Positions 11,338-23,069 of a DNA stretch of 64,000 nucleotides are shown here, in pieces. The position numbers and the translations under genes are program-made. Within the stretch, counting starts at the first letter, position 1. Every line of letters begins with the position of its first letter. The notes under the pieces were generated by a model. It saw only the letters and a program-made list of their open reading frames with translations. It was not told the origin of the DNA and searched no databases. The DNA comes from Gigaspora margarita. Its lineage: Eukaryota > Glomeromycota > Glomeromycetes > Diversisporales > Gigasporaceae. The stretch spans positions 32,257 through 96,256 of the forward strand of contig WTPW01000509.1 in assembly GCA_009809945.1 (NCBI GenBank), given 5' to 3'.

Positions 11338-12640
11338 TAGTCCGGTGCAAAAAGATTTGCACATCGAATAGCTATGACTCAAAATTTTTTTTATAATTTA
11401 ATTTTTAATTTTTTTAATTCAAAATATTTATTTACTATTCGTATCTATAAAAATAAAATTAGTTTAATTATATTATTGTTAAAATAAAAACTTTTATTAA
11501 TAATAACTTTTTTTAAAAAAATTTACTATATATAAATTGTACCAATTTCTGTAATTGGTAATAACTTTTGATCCACCAGTTTGTTTTGAATTACTTAACT
11601 GCCAAAATGCTCGTCTAAATGAGACGATTCTAACAAGCACAAAATCGTTAAAATCCAATCACAGGATCCCAAGATCATTCAACTTTTTGTAATTTCAATA
11701 GTGATTTTAAGTAAATTCCTTTATCATTGAATAACCATTGATCCACTAGCCCGTTTTGAATGATTTAACTACCAAAATGCTCGCCTCAGTGAGACAATTC
11801 TAACAAGCCCAAAAACGTTAAATTCCAATCACAGGATCCCTATATCGATAAAGATTTGTATCATTTTAATCAAATTAGTTTATATATATATATAACAAAT
11901 TTGATTAAAATGATACAAATCTTTATTGATATTGGGATTCTGTGATTAGAATTCAATGATTTTGGGCTTGTTATAATCGTCTCGATGAGATGAGCATTTT
12001 GGCAGTTAAATCATTTAAGACGGGCTAGTGGATCAATAGTTATTCAATAATAAAGAAATTTATTTAAAAATTACTATTGAAATTATACAAAAGTTGAATG
12101 ATCTTGGGATCCTGTGATTGGATTTTTACGATTTTGTGCTTGTTAGAATCGCTCATTTAGACGAACATTTTGGTAGTCAAATCATTCAAAATGGACCAGT
12201 GGATCAAAAGTTATTATCAATTCTATAAGTTGGAGCATATAATAAATTTTTAATAATTTATTAATTATCTAACTTTAAAACATAATTTTTTTTAACCAGT
12301 AATCCAAATTTGCTCAAATTTTAATCAGATGTTTATTATATGTACATCAATGCACTTGTGTAGTATAAACTTATAAAAATGCAAATTGGTTTCAAAAATG
12401 TTTAAAATAGATTTTTTTTTTAAAAAAAAATTTTTTTTTTTAAAAACTTCAAAAAGTTTTGCATTAAAAATTATTAAAATAAATTGGTATTGAAATAATA
12501 AAAATCATATAAAAAGTTAGATTGAAACCTATTTATTTAATATAAAAAAATTTTAAATAATTAATCAAATATTTAAAAACTTTTATTTAGTACAAAAATT
12601 ACTAATGTTTTTGGTGTGCAAATCTTTTTGCACTGGACCA
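11338..12640. mobile_element. palindromic element A (1303 bp, TA duplication)
   Basis: It starts tagtccggtgcaaaaag and ends ctttttgcactggacca, flanked by TA (11336-11337, 12641-12642). The two halves are complementary almost end to end around a centre near 11885. Each arm carries two direct copies of a ~110-bp module (about 11566-11677 and 11737-11846; inverted at about 11937-12045 and 12105-12210) with phrases such as ccaaaatgctcg, gagacgattctaacaag and caatcacaggatcc. It has no ORF. The matching site in copy 2 (near 19157) is uninterrupted with a single TA. TA duplication suggests mobilisation by a Tc1/mariner-type transposase. Confidence 0.9.
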
Positions 12641-13209
12641 TATCAAGTATTATGTAGTACGCTATTGAAAGATGCTGCTTGTCCCGTGATCTGTTAATGT
12701 GACTGGTACTACAGTACAATAAGAAATCTAACCATTAAAAAAAATGGGATTATCTGTAGAATAAAATTACAAATGCTATAACAACTAATAGTAAAAATGT
12801 GCTTGTTAGACGTAAATATCGGTGCCCCAATACAAATTTGCATATCTATTTGCTCAATATTTGGCAATTTTCTTTTTTTTCATAGGATTTTTTATTGGGC
12901 TAATTAAATGATGATCTCTGATTATCAAAGATAAGAATGAAAGAATTTGTTGATCATTTACTCAACTCTCTTAAAATCATGAAATGTAAATTTGCCAAAT
13001 TTGCATCTGTTGTTTGATTACTTAATATATGCCAACTATTTTGAACAAAAAATAACTAAAAAAAAGTCAATCAAATGTTTAACGAATTTGCAAATATTTG
13101 GTATAATGATCTTAAGTTCAAGAACAAGTGCAGGAACAAGAACAATAGCTCCTCCAATAAATAAAAAAAAATTTATAGTATTAATAAAAAAAACAATGAA
13201 TAGCAAATA

Positions 13210-13377
13210 TGGTCCAGTGCAAAAAGATTTGCACACCAAAAACATTAGTTAATTTTGTACTAAAAAAAGTTTTTAAATATTTAATTAATGGAATTATAAT
13301 TTGGTGCACCATGCACCATGATGCACCCCTAGTCATGGGATATATAAACAATAATTATCAGTAATGATCATTGATTT

Positions 13378-13417
<40 letters not shown>

Positions 13418-15736
13418 CTGGTTGCCAACTACGACATTCTTTTGGTGGCGGCAATTTGTAGTCAGTGTGATTCTGTGGTCATGTAATTCCTTGGTGGTCG
13501 ATTTCTGGTATAGTTTCTTTGTTGGGCTCTGTTGCTGTTGATAAGTTCGCGTAGTGGTCCACTTCTGGTATGGTTTTATTGCTAGTAAGAAGGTGAGTTT
13601 GTTGGTATAGAATCTTAGTTCGACTATTGTTGTGTTTTTATTTTTTTTCAAAACGGTGAATAACATCGTATTACTAGTAATATAGTTAATTGCTTTCATA
13701 TTTCTGGAGTTGTCACCATTGTTTCAGTATTTGTGAAGTCATTGTTAGTGAACTAGTGTTGCATTTTTGTGATTTTGCTAACCTTCGCGTAATTTCAAGC
13801 TATTGTTGTTAATGCCACTATTTGCTGTTTTACCAGTTCTGAATTTGGACTTATTTCAGGGAAATCAGATTTCATTTGTTTATTTATATTTTTCTAGTCA
13901 TAAATGTGTTATTAACATTTCATTTTTTTCTAGTGTGTTTTGAGCTTTCTCAGGAGCTGTGAAGCATATATATTAATGTGTTGTATCTTTGTTACTGTTT
14001 ATTCTTTATTGGCAGTGATAAATTCGTATAGCTTTGCGAATATTGAAGATAAGAGCATTCTCATTCTTAAAGTAAATTCTCTGTCAAGGGGTCTTGTTTG
14101 AAAAGGATTTTGACATGTTTTGTGAATTCGTTAGTTAGGGTTAGGATAAATTTCGTTAGTTAGGGTTAGAGTGAATTTCATTAGTTTAGTTAGAGTCAGG
14201 GTGAGTTTCAGGGTATAATTATAGTTAGCTGTAGTTTTTAGTATAAATTAGCATTGTTTCGATTAGTTGTTTGAACTGTTTATAAAAAGCAACGATATTC
14301 AAAGATGTTTGTTGTGCACGATAATCTATATAAATAAAAAAATTAATGACTACATTAGTACGTATATGTTCGTTGTGCACGATAATCTATAAAATAAAAA
14401 ACTTTGTTTTAATGACTACATTAGTACGTATTTTTGATATAATTTAATTAATAAATAAAAAACATTGATCATATCGATCACATGACACAAGGGGTGCACC
14501 GCAGTGCAGGTGCACCAAAAAATAAAACCCTTTAATTAATTATTTAAATTTTTTATATTAAATATAGTAGGTTTCAATCTAACTTTTTATATGATTTTTA
14601 TTATTTCAATACCAATTTATTTTAATAATTTTTAATGCAATAAAAAATTTTTTTTAAAAAAAATCTATTTTAAACATTTTCGAAACCAATTTGCATTTTT
14701 ATAAGTTTGTACTATGCAAGTGCATTGATGTACATATAATAAACATGTAATTAAAATTTGAGCAAATTTGNNTTANTGNTTAAAAAAAANTNNNNNTTNA
14801 AAGTTAGATAATTAATAAATTATTAAAAATTTATTATATGCTCCAACTTATAGAATTGATAATAACTTTTGGTCCACTGGTCCATTTTGAATGATTTAAC
14901 TACCAAAATGTTCNTCTAAATGAGACNATTCTAACAAGNANAAAATCNTTAAAATNCAATCACAGGATCCCANGATCNTTCAACTTTTGTATAATTTCAA
15001 TAGTAATTTTTAAATAAATTTCTTTATTATTGAATAACTATTGATCCACCAGCCCATTTTAAATGATTTAACTGCCAAAATGCTCATCTCATCGAGACGA
15101 TTATAACAAGCCCAAAATTGTTAAATTCTAATCACAGGATCCCAATATGAATAAAGATTTGTATCATTTTAATCAAATTTGTTATATATATATAAACTAA
15201 TTTGATTAAAATGATACAAATCTTTATCGATATAGGGATCCTGTGATTGGAATTTAATGTTTTTGTGCTTGTTAGAATCGTCTCACTGAGGCGAGCATTT
15301 TGGTAGTTAAATCATTCAAAACAGGCTAGTGGATCAATAGTTATTCAATGATAAAGAAATTTACTTAAAATCACTATTGAAATTACAAAAAGTTGAACGA
15401 CCTTGGGATTCTGTGATTGGATTTTAACGATTTTGTGCTTGTTAGAATCGTCTTATTTAGAAGAGCATTTTGGCAGTTAAATCATTCAAAACGGACTGGT
15501 GGATCAAAGGTTATTACCAATTACAGAAATTGGTACAATTTATATATAGTAAATTTTTTTTAAAAAAGTTATTATTAATTAAATTTTTATTTTAACAATA
15601 ATATAATTAAACTAATTTTATTTTTATAGATCCAAATAGTAAATAAATATTTTGAATTAAAAAAATTAAAAATTAAATTATAAAAAAAAATTTTGAGTCA
15701 TAGCAATTCGATGTGCAAATCTTTTGCACCGGACTA
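13210..15736. mobile_element. palindromic element B (same family as A, split by a nested insertion)
   Basis: The ends are tggtccagtgcaaaaag and ttgcaccggacta with flanking TA (13208-13209, 15737-15738). The order of modules is the reverse of element A, so it sits in the opposite orientation. About 1.24 kb of other sequence (13290-14530) is inserted in its left arm; without it and one copy of the 10-bp duplication the element is about 1.28 kb. The empty site gcaaatactaag is present at 19702-19713 in copy 2. An assembly-ambiguous stretch with scattered N lies at 14771-14970. Confidence 0.9.
13290..14530. mobile_element. 1241-bp element nested in B (10-bp duplication)
   Basis: It is flanked by tttaattaat at 13280-13289 and 14531-14540. 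The same place in element A (read on the minus strand near 12560) has one such site, confirming insertion. The ends pair imperfectly through ttggtgcacc and further gtgcacc and gcacccc blocks over ~40 bases. The interior holds a poly(T) run (13380-13417), moderately GC-richer sequence and a ttagttagggttag array at 14131-14210, but no convincing gene. A 9-10-bp duplication fits Mutator-like elements. Confidence 0.8.
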
Positions 15737-16077
15737 TACTAAGAAAAAATTACATTCCACTAAAGATTTAGATGATCGATTTCTAGATTTTCATAAATTT
15801 TTGGTCAGAATTTTTGCTGCCCAGATTATTTGATAATTACTAGTTTTATGTTGATCTACCAACCGATAAAATTATGGTTATATCAAAATATGATTAGTGT
15901 GCTAAAACTAATATAGCAATATGATCAGTTATTATGCTTTAACATTTTTGTTAGTTATACAATCCATGATCAAAAATTTTAAGACTAAAATATTGATGAG
16001 CAAGTTATGACCAAGAATGCGTCACAATTCAAATTCAAGCAATTGTATCATAATAGTACCAAATCAACCCTAACCAT

Positions 16078-16363
16078 TAGGGTTCCTCAAATTCAAATCA
16101 AATCAAATATTGGATCAATTTGAATTTGATCAAATCAAATTGACCCTAATTTGAATTTGATTTGATTCAAATATTTGGATTTGAATTTGATTTGAATTTG
16201 AATTTTTAATAGTAATTTTCAAATCAAATCAAATATTTGTCAAATCAAATCAAATTTGGTCAGATTTGAATTTGATCAAATCAAATATAGTCAAATTTGA
16301 ATTTGAATTTGATCAAATATTTGATTCAAATATTTGAAAATCAAATCAAATTGCGGAACTCTA
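16078..16363. mobile_element. hAT MITE filled with aaatttgaatttg satellite
   Basis: The ends are tagggttcc and ggaactcta with a perfect 8-bp duplication ctaaccat (16070-16077, 16364-16371). The interior is entirely a degenerate array of tcaaatttgaatttgat on both strands. Copy 2 has the empty site (ttaaccacatat near 19971). Confidence 0.88.
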
Positions 16364-16873
16364 CTAACCATATACAATATTGTGTATTTTTTATAGTAAA
16401 GCATTGTATACATATAATATATTTGGAAGAATCCAGTTTAATGTACAAAAGATAAATTTTCTTTATCTTTATTTAAAGAGTGCATGCATCACAATTTTTA
16501 TTTTTTTGAAAAGCATTGCATTACACATATTTCATTGGATTAATTTAGACCAGAGGCGAATTTTTTATTGAAGTAATAGAAATGATATCTAGTATATGAA
16601 GATATTTAAGCAAGTGATTAGCCAAAATTGGCCTGAGCAGCAATGACATCCAGGAAGTTTGCAACCATTGTTGCACTAGGAGTCACCGCAAGAATGATTA
16701 GCCGGTAGTTTCTCGCTCGCCGAAGTGAGCTAACTGTGATTAGAAAAATAGTGAAATAAGAGTCAGAGAAACAGTAGAATTACATAGTCATTGGCTCTGA
16801 GTGGGTTGCGAAGAATTCTTTTGTTCAAGTCTAGTACTACTGTACCCCGTATTCATATTTGTTTTAATTGATA

Positions 16874-17694
16874 ATCTGCCTATCAACTGGAGAATAGGTG
16901 AAATGTAGCATGCTCTATCTAAAGTTTTTTCTTACTAAGTTAATGATACATGTCCACTAATTGAAAGTTGTAAAGCTCATCGAAACGCAGCTAACAGTAG
17001 TAGATAATCCAAATTGGCCCAGTGGATGGCGAGTTATCATCGAAAACGATTGGCTGACTATAAAAAAATTTGTGACTAAGATTACATATGAAAATTACTA
17101 TAGGCAAAATGTGGCGTGCTTCTATCTAAACCTTTTTTTTCTTACTGAGTTAATGATACATGCCCACTAATTAAAAGTTTGTAGAGCTCGTTGAGATGCA
17201 TCTAATGGTGGTTAGAACATCCAAATTGGCCCAGTGGATGGTGAGATATCGTTAAAAACGATTGGCTAACTATATAAAATCTCTATGTAAACAATGAGAT
17301 TTTATATAGTCAGCCAATTGTTTTCAATAATATCTCGCCATCCACTAGGTCAATTTGGATGTTCTAACCACTGTTAGATGTGTCTCGACGAGCTCTACAA
17401 CTTTCAATTAGTGGGCATATATCGTAAGAAAAAAAGTTTTAGATGGAAGCATGCCACATTTCACCTATAGTAATTTTTATATATAATCTCTGTCACAGAT
17501 TTTTATATAGTTAGCCAATCATTTTTTGATGATAACTCGCCATTCACTGGGCTGTTTTGGACAATCTAACCACCATTAGATGCGTCTCGATAAGCTCTAC
17601 AACTTTCAATTAGTGACATGTATCGTTAACTTAGTAAAAAAAAACTTTAGATGGAGCACGCTAATTTTACCTATTCTCCAGTTGATAGGTGGAT
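16874..17694. mobile_element. palindromic element C (821 bp)
   Basis: The left end atctgcctatcaactggaga is the inverse of the right end (tctccagttgataggtggat), with TA at 16872-16873 and 17695-17696. Each arm has two module copies (about 16960-17080 and 17165-17280; inverted about 17300-17420 and 17500-17640) with ccaaattggcccagtggatg and aaaacgattggctaactata. No ORF. Read in one orientation, its module (attcactgggctgttttgga...ctaaccacca) aligns with that of elements A and B (atccactagcccgttttgaa...ttaactacca). Confidence 0.85.
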
Positions 17695-18055
17695 TATTAA
17701 TTAAATACTGGCATTGTGACCTGTTCGAATCTTGTTTCTTTGTGGTGCTGTCATATGCGTTGTATTTATTGTATATGATTTTTAATTTTCAATCAGCTTC
17801 CTAATTAGCAATGTGTGATCAGCACTATAGTATATGCTGCCTCTCTTTTCGATTATGTGATCTACTATCACTTTGCATTAACATTAGTTATATATTTCTT
17901 ATTTTGGCTTAGTTGTAGCATAGCAGGTAATTAGATCCTAAACTAGTATTGCAAGCTGGCTTAGCTAACCCAACCTGTCCAGCCGCGACTTGGCGCAGTA
18001 AACATTTTGTAAATAAGCTTTTGTAGCGAATTTTTTTGTATAAACTAAATTAATA

Positions 18056-18988
18056 AATGCTTTTTATAATCACACACTAAATAATAAATGAAAATTACCC
18101 AAGAACACCCCAAAAATTTATCGTAAATTCTGCACAGCAAATAAATATTAAAACCAAAATTATGCAAAATTCTACTAATAAAACTGCCGATACTCATTAA
18201 ATAAAAATGGGTTTGAGCTGATTTTATTGGTTTTGTAGCTAAAAATTTAAAAAAGAATAATTTTTGCCAAAATTAAGAATTTTGAAATTCGTCGGCCAAT
18301 ATTATATAAATTCTAGGACATCTGATATTAATAATTCAATAAGTTTTGGTTTGACAATGATTACTGAAACCCAACCTAATCGAATTAGCAATATCTGACC
18401 AGTTAATGACCAGATGTCCTGTAATTTAGGCTGATAATATTCAAAATTCTTAATTTTGGCTATAAATTAGACTTTTTTAGATACAAAAAGAAACTTTCTA
18501 ATGAAACTGCTGATACCATTAAGAAACAATATTTCTGAAGCAATTGTTGCATCTATTTCTTAAAAAAGTTCCTTTTTTGTATCTGAAAAATACTAATTTC
18601 AGCCAAAATTAAGAATGTTAAGATAAGCATCCTAAATTATATCTGTGTTTATAATTCTAGTAATTACTGCCGAATCAGCCAACATTCTGTTAGCCAATTT
18701 TTTATCAGATATACCAAAATTTATGAAAACAGCTGTAATGTAGGCTGATATCTTCAAAATTCTTAATTTTTGCTAAAATTTAAGAAAACTTTTTAACAAA
18801 TAAGTTTATTCTATGATAAAATTGCCTCAAAAACATTGTTCATTTAATGAGTATTAGCAGTTTCATTAATAGAATTTGCATAATTTTGGTCTTACTATTA
18901 GTTTGTGGTGCATTTTTTGTACATAAATTTTTATGTGTTCTTAGGGTAATTTTTACTTATTATTTAGTGTGTGATTATAAAAAGCATT
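18056..18988. mobile_element. palindromic element D (933 bp)
   Basis: The ends pair through aatgctttttataatcacac and its complement, and pairing continues with gaaaattaccc/gggtaattttt. Inside are two module copies per orientation, with gccaaaattaagaatttt and actgctgatacc phrases near 18190, 18270, 18505 and 18600, inverted near 18440, 18460, 18760 and 18860. No ORF. The right end abuts copy 2 of the dispersed repeat. A target duplication is not clear. Confidence 0.75.
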
Positions 18989-19017
18989 ACCAGGAATAGA
19001 GTGATACAATCACATAT

Positions 19018-20000
19018 ACCAGGAATGGAATAATGAAATCATGTAGTGTATAGTTATAAGGCAATCAAAATTGATATAACTCTACAAAATCTTGTATCTG
19101 ATTGGTCCTCATGACCCTAACTGTCACATGCTATTTATTTTTCATGTATCAGCATCATGTAGTACACCGCTGAAAGATGATACTGCTTGTCCCGTGATCT
19201 GTTAATGTGACAGATACTACAGTGTAATAAGACATCTGTTTGTTAAAAAAAAAAGTGATATTATCCATAGAATGAAATTACAAATGCTATAACAACTAAT
19301 AGTAAAAATGTGCTTTTTAGATGTAAATATTGGTGGCCCAATACAAATTTGCATATCTATTCACTCAATATTTGACATTTTTCTTTTTTCCGTAGGATTT
19401 TTTATTGGACTGATTAAATGATAATCTCTGATTATCAAAGATGAGAATGAAAAAATTTGTTAATCATTTACACAACTCTCTTAAAATCATAAAACATAAA
19501 TTTGCTAAATTTGCTTCTGTTGTTTGATTACTTAGTATATACCAACTATTTTGAGCAAAAAAATAACTAAAAAAAAGTCAATAACGAATTTGAAAGCGTT
19601 TGGTATAATCGTCTTAAGTTCAAAAACAAGTGCAGGAACAAGAACAATAGCTCTGTAGTAAATAAAAAAATTCTTAGTATTAATAAAAAAATAGTGAATA
19701 GCAAATACTAAGAAAAAATTACATCCACTAAAGATTTAGATGATTGATTTCTAGATTTTTCGTCAGAATTTTGGCTGCCTATATTATTTGATAATATATC
19801 AATCTACCAACTGATAAACCATAGTTATATCCAAAATGTGTTAGTGTGCTAAACCTAATATAGCAAAATGATAGATATACAATCTGTGATCAAAAATGTT
19901 AAGACTATAATACGAATGATCAAAAATGTTATAATTCTAGCAATTGTATCATGATAGTACAAAATCTACCTTAACCACATATAGTATTGTGTATCTGTAT
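19018..20000. repeat. dispersed ~1-kb repeat, copy 2 (uninterrupted)
   Basis: It aligns with copy 1 from ataccaggaatggaataatg to the agtattgtgta phrase near 19983 and lacks all three insertions found in copy 1. No gene. A short partial duplicate of its first bases (accaggaatagagtgataca) sits at 18989-19010. Confidence 0.8.
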
Positions 20001-20185
20001 ATCCAAACCTGTTTGATGATTATCTCATACAATATGATGAAAAAAACAACAATTAACTTCTTTAATCGGTATATTAATGTAAAACTCCAAATATTAAAGA
20101 AAAAATTCCCATGTAACAAAATCTAACTAATACATAGTAGAAAATTAATTTTTATCTGAATTGAGGTCATTTGTTATTTAATTTT

Positions 20186-20360
20186 TATTATACGGGTCTT
20201 ATGTAACAACTTGTATTTTTTTGGAAGCTTATTTGCACGGGTATATAAAAATATATACCCATGCGAATGAACTATCTCTACTACTTACTTACTTACTTAC
20301 TTACTTTACTTACTTTTACTTGTAATATACTTACTTGTAATAATTCTCCAAATGCCAAAA
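20186..20360. repeat. solo transposon end, short hairpin and ACTT microsatellite
   Basis: 20186-20216 (ttattatacgggtcttatgt) matches the terminal repeat of the element at 29777-30704. 20238-20264 is a hairpin (gggtatat..atataccc). 20280-20330 is an (ACTT)n microsatellite. Confidence 0.6.
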
Positions 20361-20884
20361 AAATGTAGCCTTTAAAATGCTTTTGATTGGTTGATTTCTG
20401 ATCTGGTGGTTACACATCTCTATGTAGATTGTTAATCTCTGCCAGAATTTAGGCTTTAATGTGGCTTTGATTTGTTAATTTCTGATCCAGTGATTATATA
20501 TGTAAGTAGTAGAGATTTATTAGTGAGTTATATATTGTGTTATGATGTATGCATTAAGATATAGTGATGTAGTAATTATGCATATATGATGTGATGATGA
20601 AATAGTTGCATAATGGTAAGGTAATTAAAAGATAAGCAGGTATTTTTTTATTTTATTTTTTTATAGATCATTAGAAAATGACTAAGGATTGCTTTTATAA
20701 TTAAAGATTTAGACAATTCGATTCAAGATTCGTTGATTGTTAGATAAGATTCGATATGTAGATCATTAATCTCTGCCAGAATTTAACCTTTAAAATAGCT
20801 TTTATTGGTTAATTTCTGATCTGGTGATTACATGTGTTATTGTGTGTATGTGTAGTAAGTTATAGTGAGTATATATGTTGTATC

Positions 20885-21097
20885 TAGTGTTTTGATCCTA
20901 ATTTTGACAGGCCATCTGAATTCTATCAAATCTGGATTGAATCCACATCAGATTATGTATAAAGCAACTTTGGGTACATTCTTAGGTCTATAATTTAAGC
21001 TCGTTGACCAATCCTAGTAAAAATCTCTGGTCTGGATATCTGGATTTGTCTGGATTGAAGGATCAATCCAGATTTCGGATTTAGAATCGAAACACTA
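20885..21097. mobile_element. 213-bp hAT MITE
   Basis: The ends tagtgttttgatccta and tagaatcgaaacacta are inverted repeats. The flanks gttgtatc and gttgtatt (20877-20884, 21098-21105) match at 7 of 8 bases. The interior repeats aatctggattga and its complement. Confidence 0.8.
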
Positions 21098-21194
21098 GTT
21101 GTATTAGTAATATGTTATGATATATGTATGCATTAAAGTATAGCGATAGAATTTTACAAAATGTTCTATAGCAAAATTATCAGCTGGACATTGT

Positions 21195-21562
21195 TTACCT
21201 GGGCAAAATTGATCAACTCTGATCCAGCTGACTGTGATTCTGATGCACTCTGAAGTATTCTGTTCTGGAATTTTGGGACCCCCCTGTATGTATGATGTGA
21301 TGCAAAATAATTACATAATATAAGATAATAAAAGAGCGAGCAGGTATTTTATATTTTATATTATTTTTTTTATAGATCACTATTTGTAATTGAAGTATTA
21401 AATGATTCGATTCAAGGTTCGTTGATTGTTAAATAAAATGTGTATATAGATTCAATATTATACTATAACTTATGCCCAAAATTCCTAGTTGGAATACTTC
21501 GGAGTGCATCAGAATCATGGTCAGTTGGATTAGAATTGATCAATTTTGACCAAAGATCATAA
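21195..21562. repeat. inverted repeat with ~85-bp arms
   Basis: 21195-21285 (gggcaaaattgatcaactct ...) pairs with 21476-21562 over nearly its whole length. The loop contains one unit of the local satellite. A ~28-bp sequence at 21159-21188 (ctatagcaaaattatcagct) recurs inverted at 26293-26325. This may be a foldback MITE that captured or was invaded by the satellite. Confidence 0.65.
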
Positions 21563-21909
21563 AAATGTTGATGACGTGAATGAAGTCATGGGCATCCTTT
21601 TGTCACGAGACCATGCCCCAGCACATGATGCAGAGTAATTAATAGGTAAGTTTTAAATATTTGATGATAGGGGTGATATATTTAAGAGTGAGATATATAT
21701 GATGTATTGTTTAAGGAATAACGGATGGTTGAGTAAGTATAAGGTCATAGGAAATTGTTATTTAAAAGAGGTAATGATGAAAATTGTTCTACCTCTTTTG
21801 TCTTTGCTATTAGCTTGATGTTAATCTAGCTTAATCGATAGTTATATAGTCTAAAGGAACATAATAAATTTACATAAATCTGTATAAAGTTTAAAATAAT
21901 AGTCAAAAT

Positions 21910-22860
21910 ATGGTTATAGTAGAGGGCAAAAATGATATACAGGAGCTTTTGTCAATTGGTTTGTCTTTGGAGAAAGGTATTTGTTACAGTTTAGAGGAAT
22001 TATCACACTAAGGTCTAAGAAGTACATTGGACTATTTATCTGTGGAGACTTTGAGATTATTGTGTAGTGGTGAGAGTGTATCTGATACAGGTTGCAAGAA
22101 GGATTTAATTGAGAGATTGGTCAGAAGAATTGTGAGTAAAACTAAAAGTAAAAATAGGGTGGATGGGAGTTTACAAAGTAGTAGCTCTTGGTTTAAGGAG
22201 AGTGATGCTGGCTTGGCTAGCATGCCATTGGATAGTATTTTCCAGAAAAGAACAGATCTAGTTGAAGAAAGTGGTAAAGATTGGGCTGCACCTGATGCCC
22301 ATTTTATAGCATTAGAAAGGTCTTTGAAAAAATTGATGCAAACAACTTTAGAAAGGTTGTGGGTGAGATAAAATAAAGTGTCCAAGTGTTGCATAGTGGA
22401 GAAGAAGTAAATATTGGCTAAGAGGAAAATTTAACAATGCCAGAAACCAATTTGAATTTTTGAATAGTATAAAATAGAGAGATTTTTGGATTCGGCATTA
22501 GTAAATAAGGAGTGGAAATTAATAGAGATATAGCAGCTACAAGAGCATTTATGCTCAGAGCTCCGGTTCTGTCCTTGCACAATATACCCCTGAGTTAACA
22601 ATATTTTTAGCAATCTGTCTACTCTGGTTTTGCTTTCTTTGGAGCACCTGCTTATGGAAGTTCTATTCCAAACCCAGGTTCCTATCAGCATTGGTACAGA
22701 AACCAAAGAAGCCCATGGAGTCGAGCTTGGACTTTTCAAGGAGGTCCCAGATCATATGTTCCGACTAGACTGATGAGACAGAATAGAAATTTTAGTATTG
22801 TGTGTTTTATTTGTGAGGAAAGGACCATATAGCATGGGACTATCTACAAAAAAAATCAGG
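21910..22860 (+). pseudogene. gag-like ORF of the DIRS-like element (SAP motif, zinc knuckle)
   Basis: The frame opens at ATG 21910 with VEGKNDIQELLSIGLSLEKG and has a stop at 22009-22011. It continues to 22371 with LSVETLRLLCSGESVSDTG and a following KKDLIERLV, which fits a SAP (DNA-binding) motif. After frame breaks, about 22640-22800 reads FGAPAYGSSIPNPGSY then a Trp/Arg-rich stretch. About 22800-22850 holds a damaged CCHC knuckle: CFIC is followed, in a shifted frame, by H-I-A-W-D-Y, so the last Cys is replaced. In DIRS elements such a protein packages the RNA. There are multiple stops; it is a pseudogene. Confidence 0.65.
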
Positions 22861-23069
22861 CTAACCCATTCAGATGTCAGAACCAGACAGATAGAGGGCT
22901 TGACTATACTCAGAAGGGATCAAGTCAGAAGGAGGAAAAGGTAGTGGGCTGAATTTATTTAAGAGAATCGGTGAGATATTGAAAGGAAGTTTAAAATCTG
23001 CATCTTTAGTAATATCATAGTTGGAGAACAAAGTACCCTAGTTTTCAATAGGAGTAAAGTCGTTAACAC

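Larger units (their letters stand above)
11206..16450. repeat. dispersed ~1-kb repeat, copy 1 (interrupted by three insertions)
   Basis: The host sequence lies at 11206-11337, 12641-13209, 15737-16077 and 16364-16450. It aligns almost continuously with 19018-20000 (copy 2), and parts align with 28787-29420, 33437-33695 and 46374-46625, all on the same strand. It begins ataccaggaatggagtgatg and is coding-free. The gaps in the alignment are exactly elements A, B and the hAT MITE. The nature of the repeat itself (LTR remnant, non-autonomous element or duplicated intergenic DNA) is unknown. Confidence 0.8.

Noticed and set aside
13358..13699. 113-codon minus-strand frame
   Set aside because: It ends in a poly-Lys run made by a poly(T) tract inside the nested element; no domain.
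14131..14210. Interstitial telomere repeat (ttaggg)
   Set aside because: The ttagttagggttag motifs are irregular and interspersed with unrelated sequence inside a transposon; not a telomere array.
22032..22394. 120-codon minus-strand frame
   Set aside because: It is antisense to the SAP-motif gag frame; the plus strand carries the recognisable motif.
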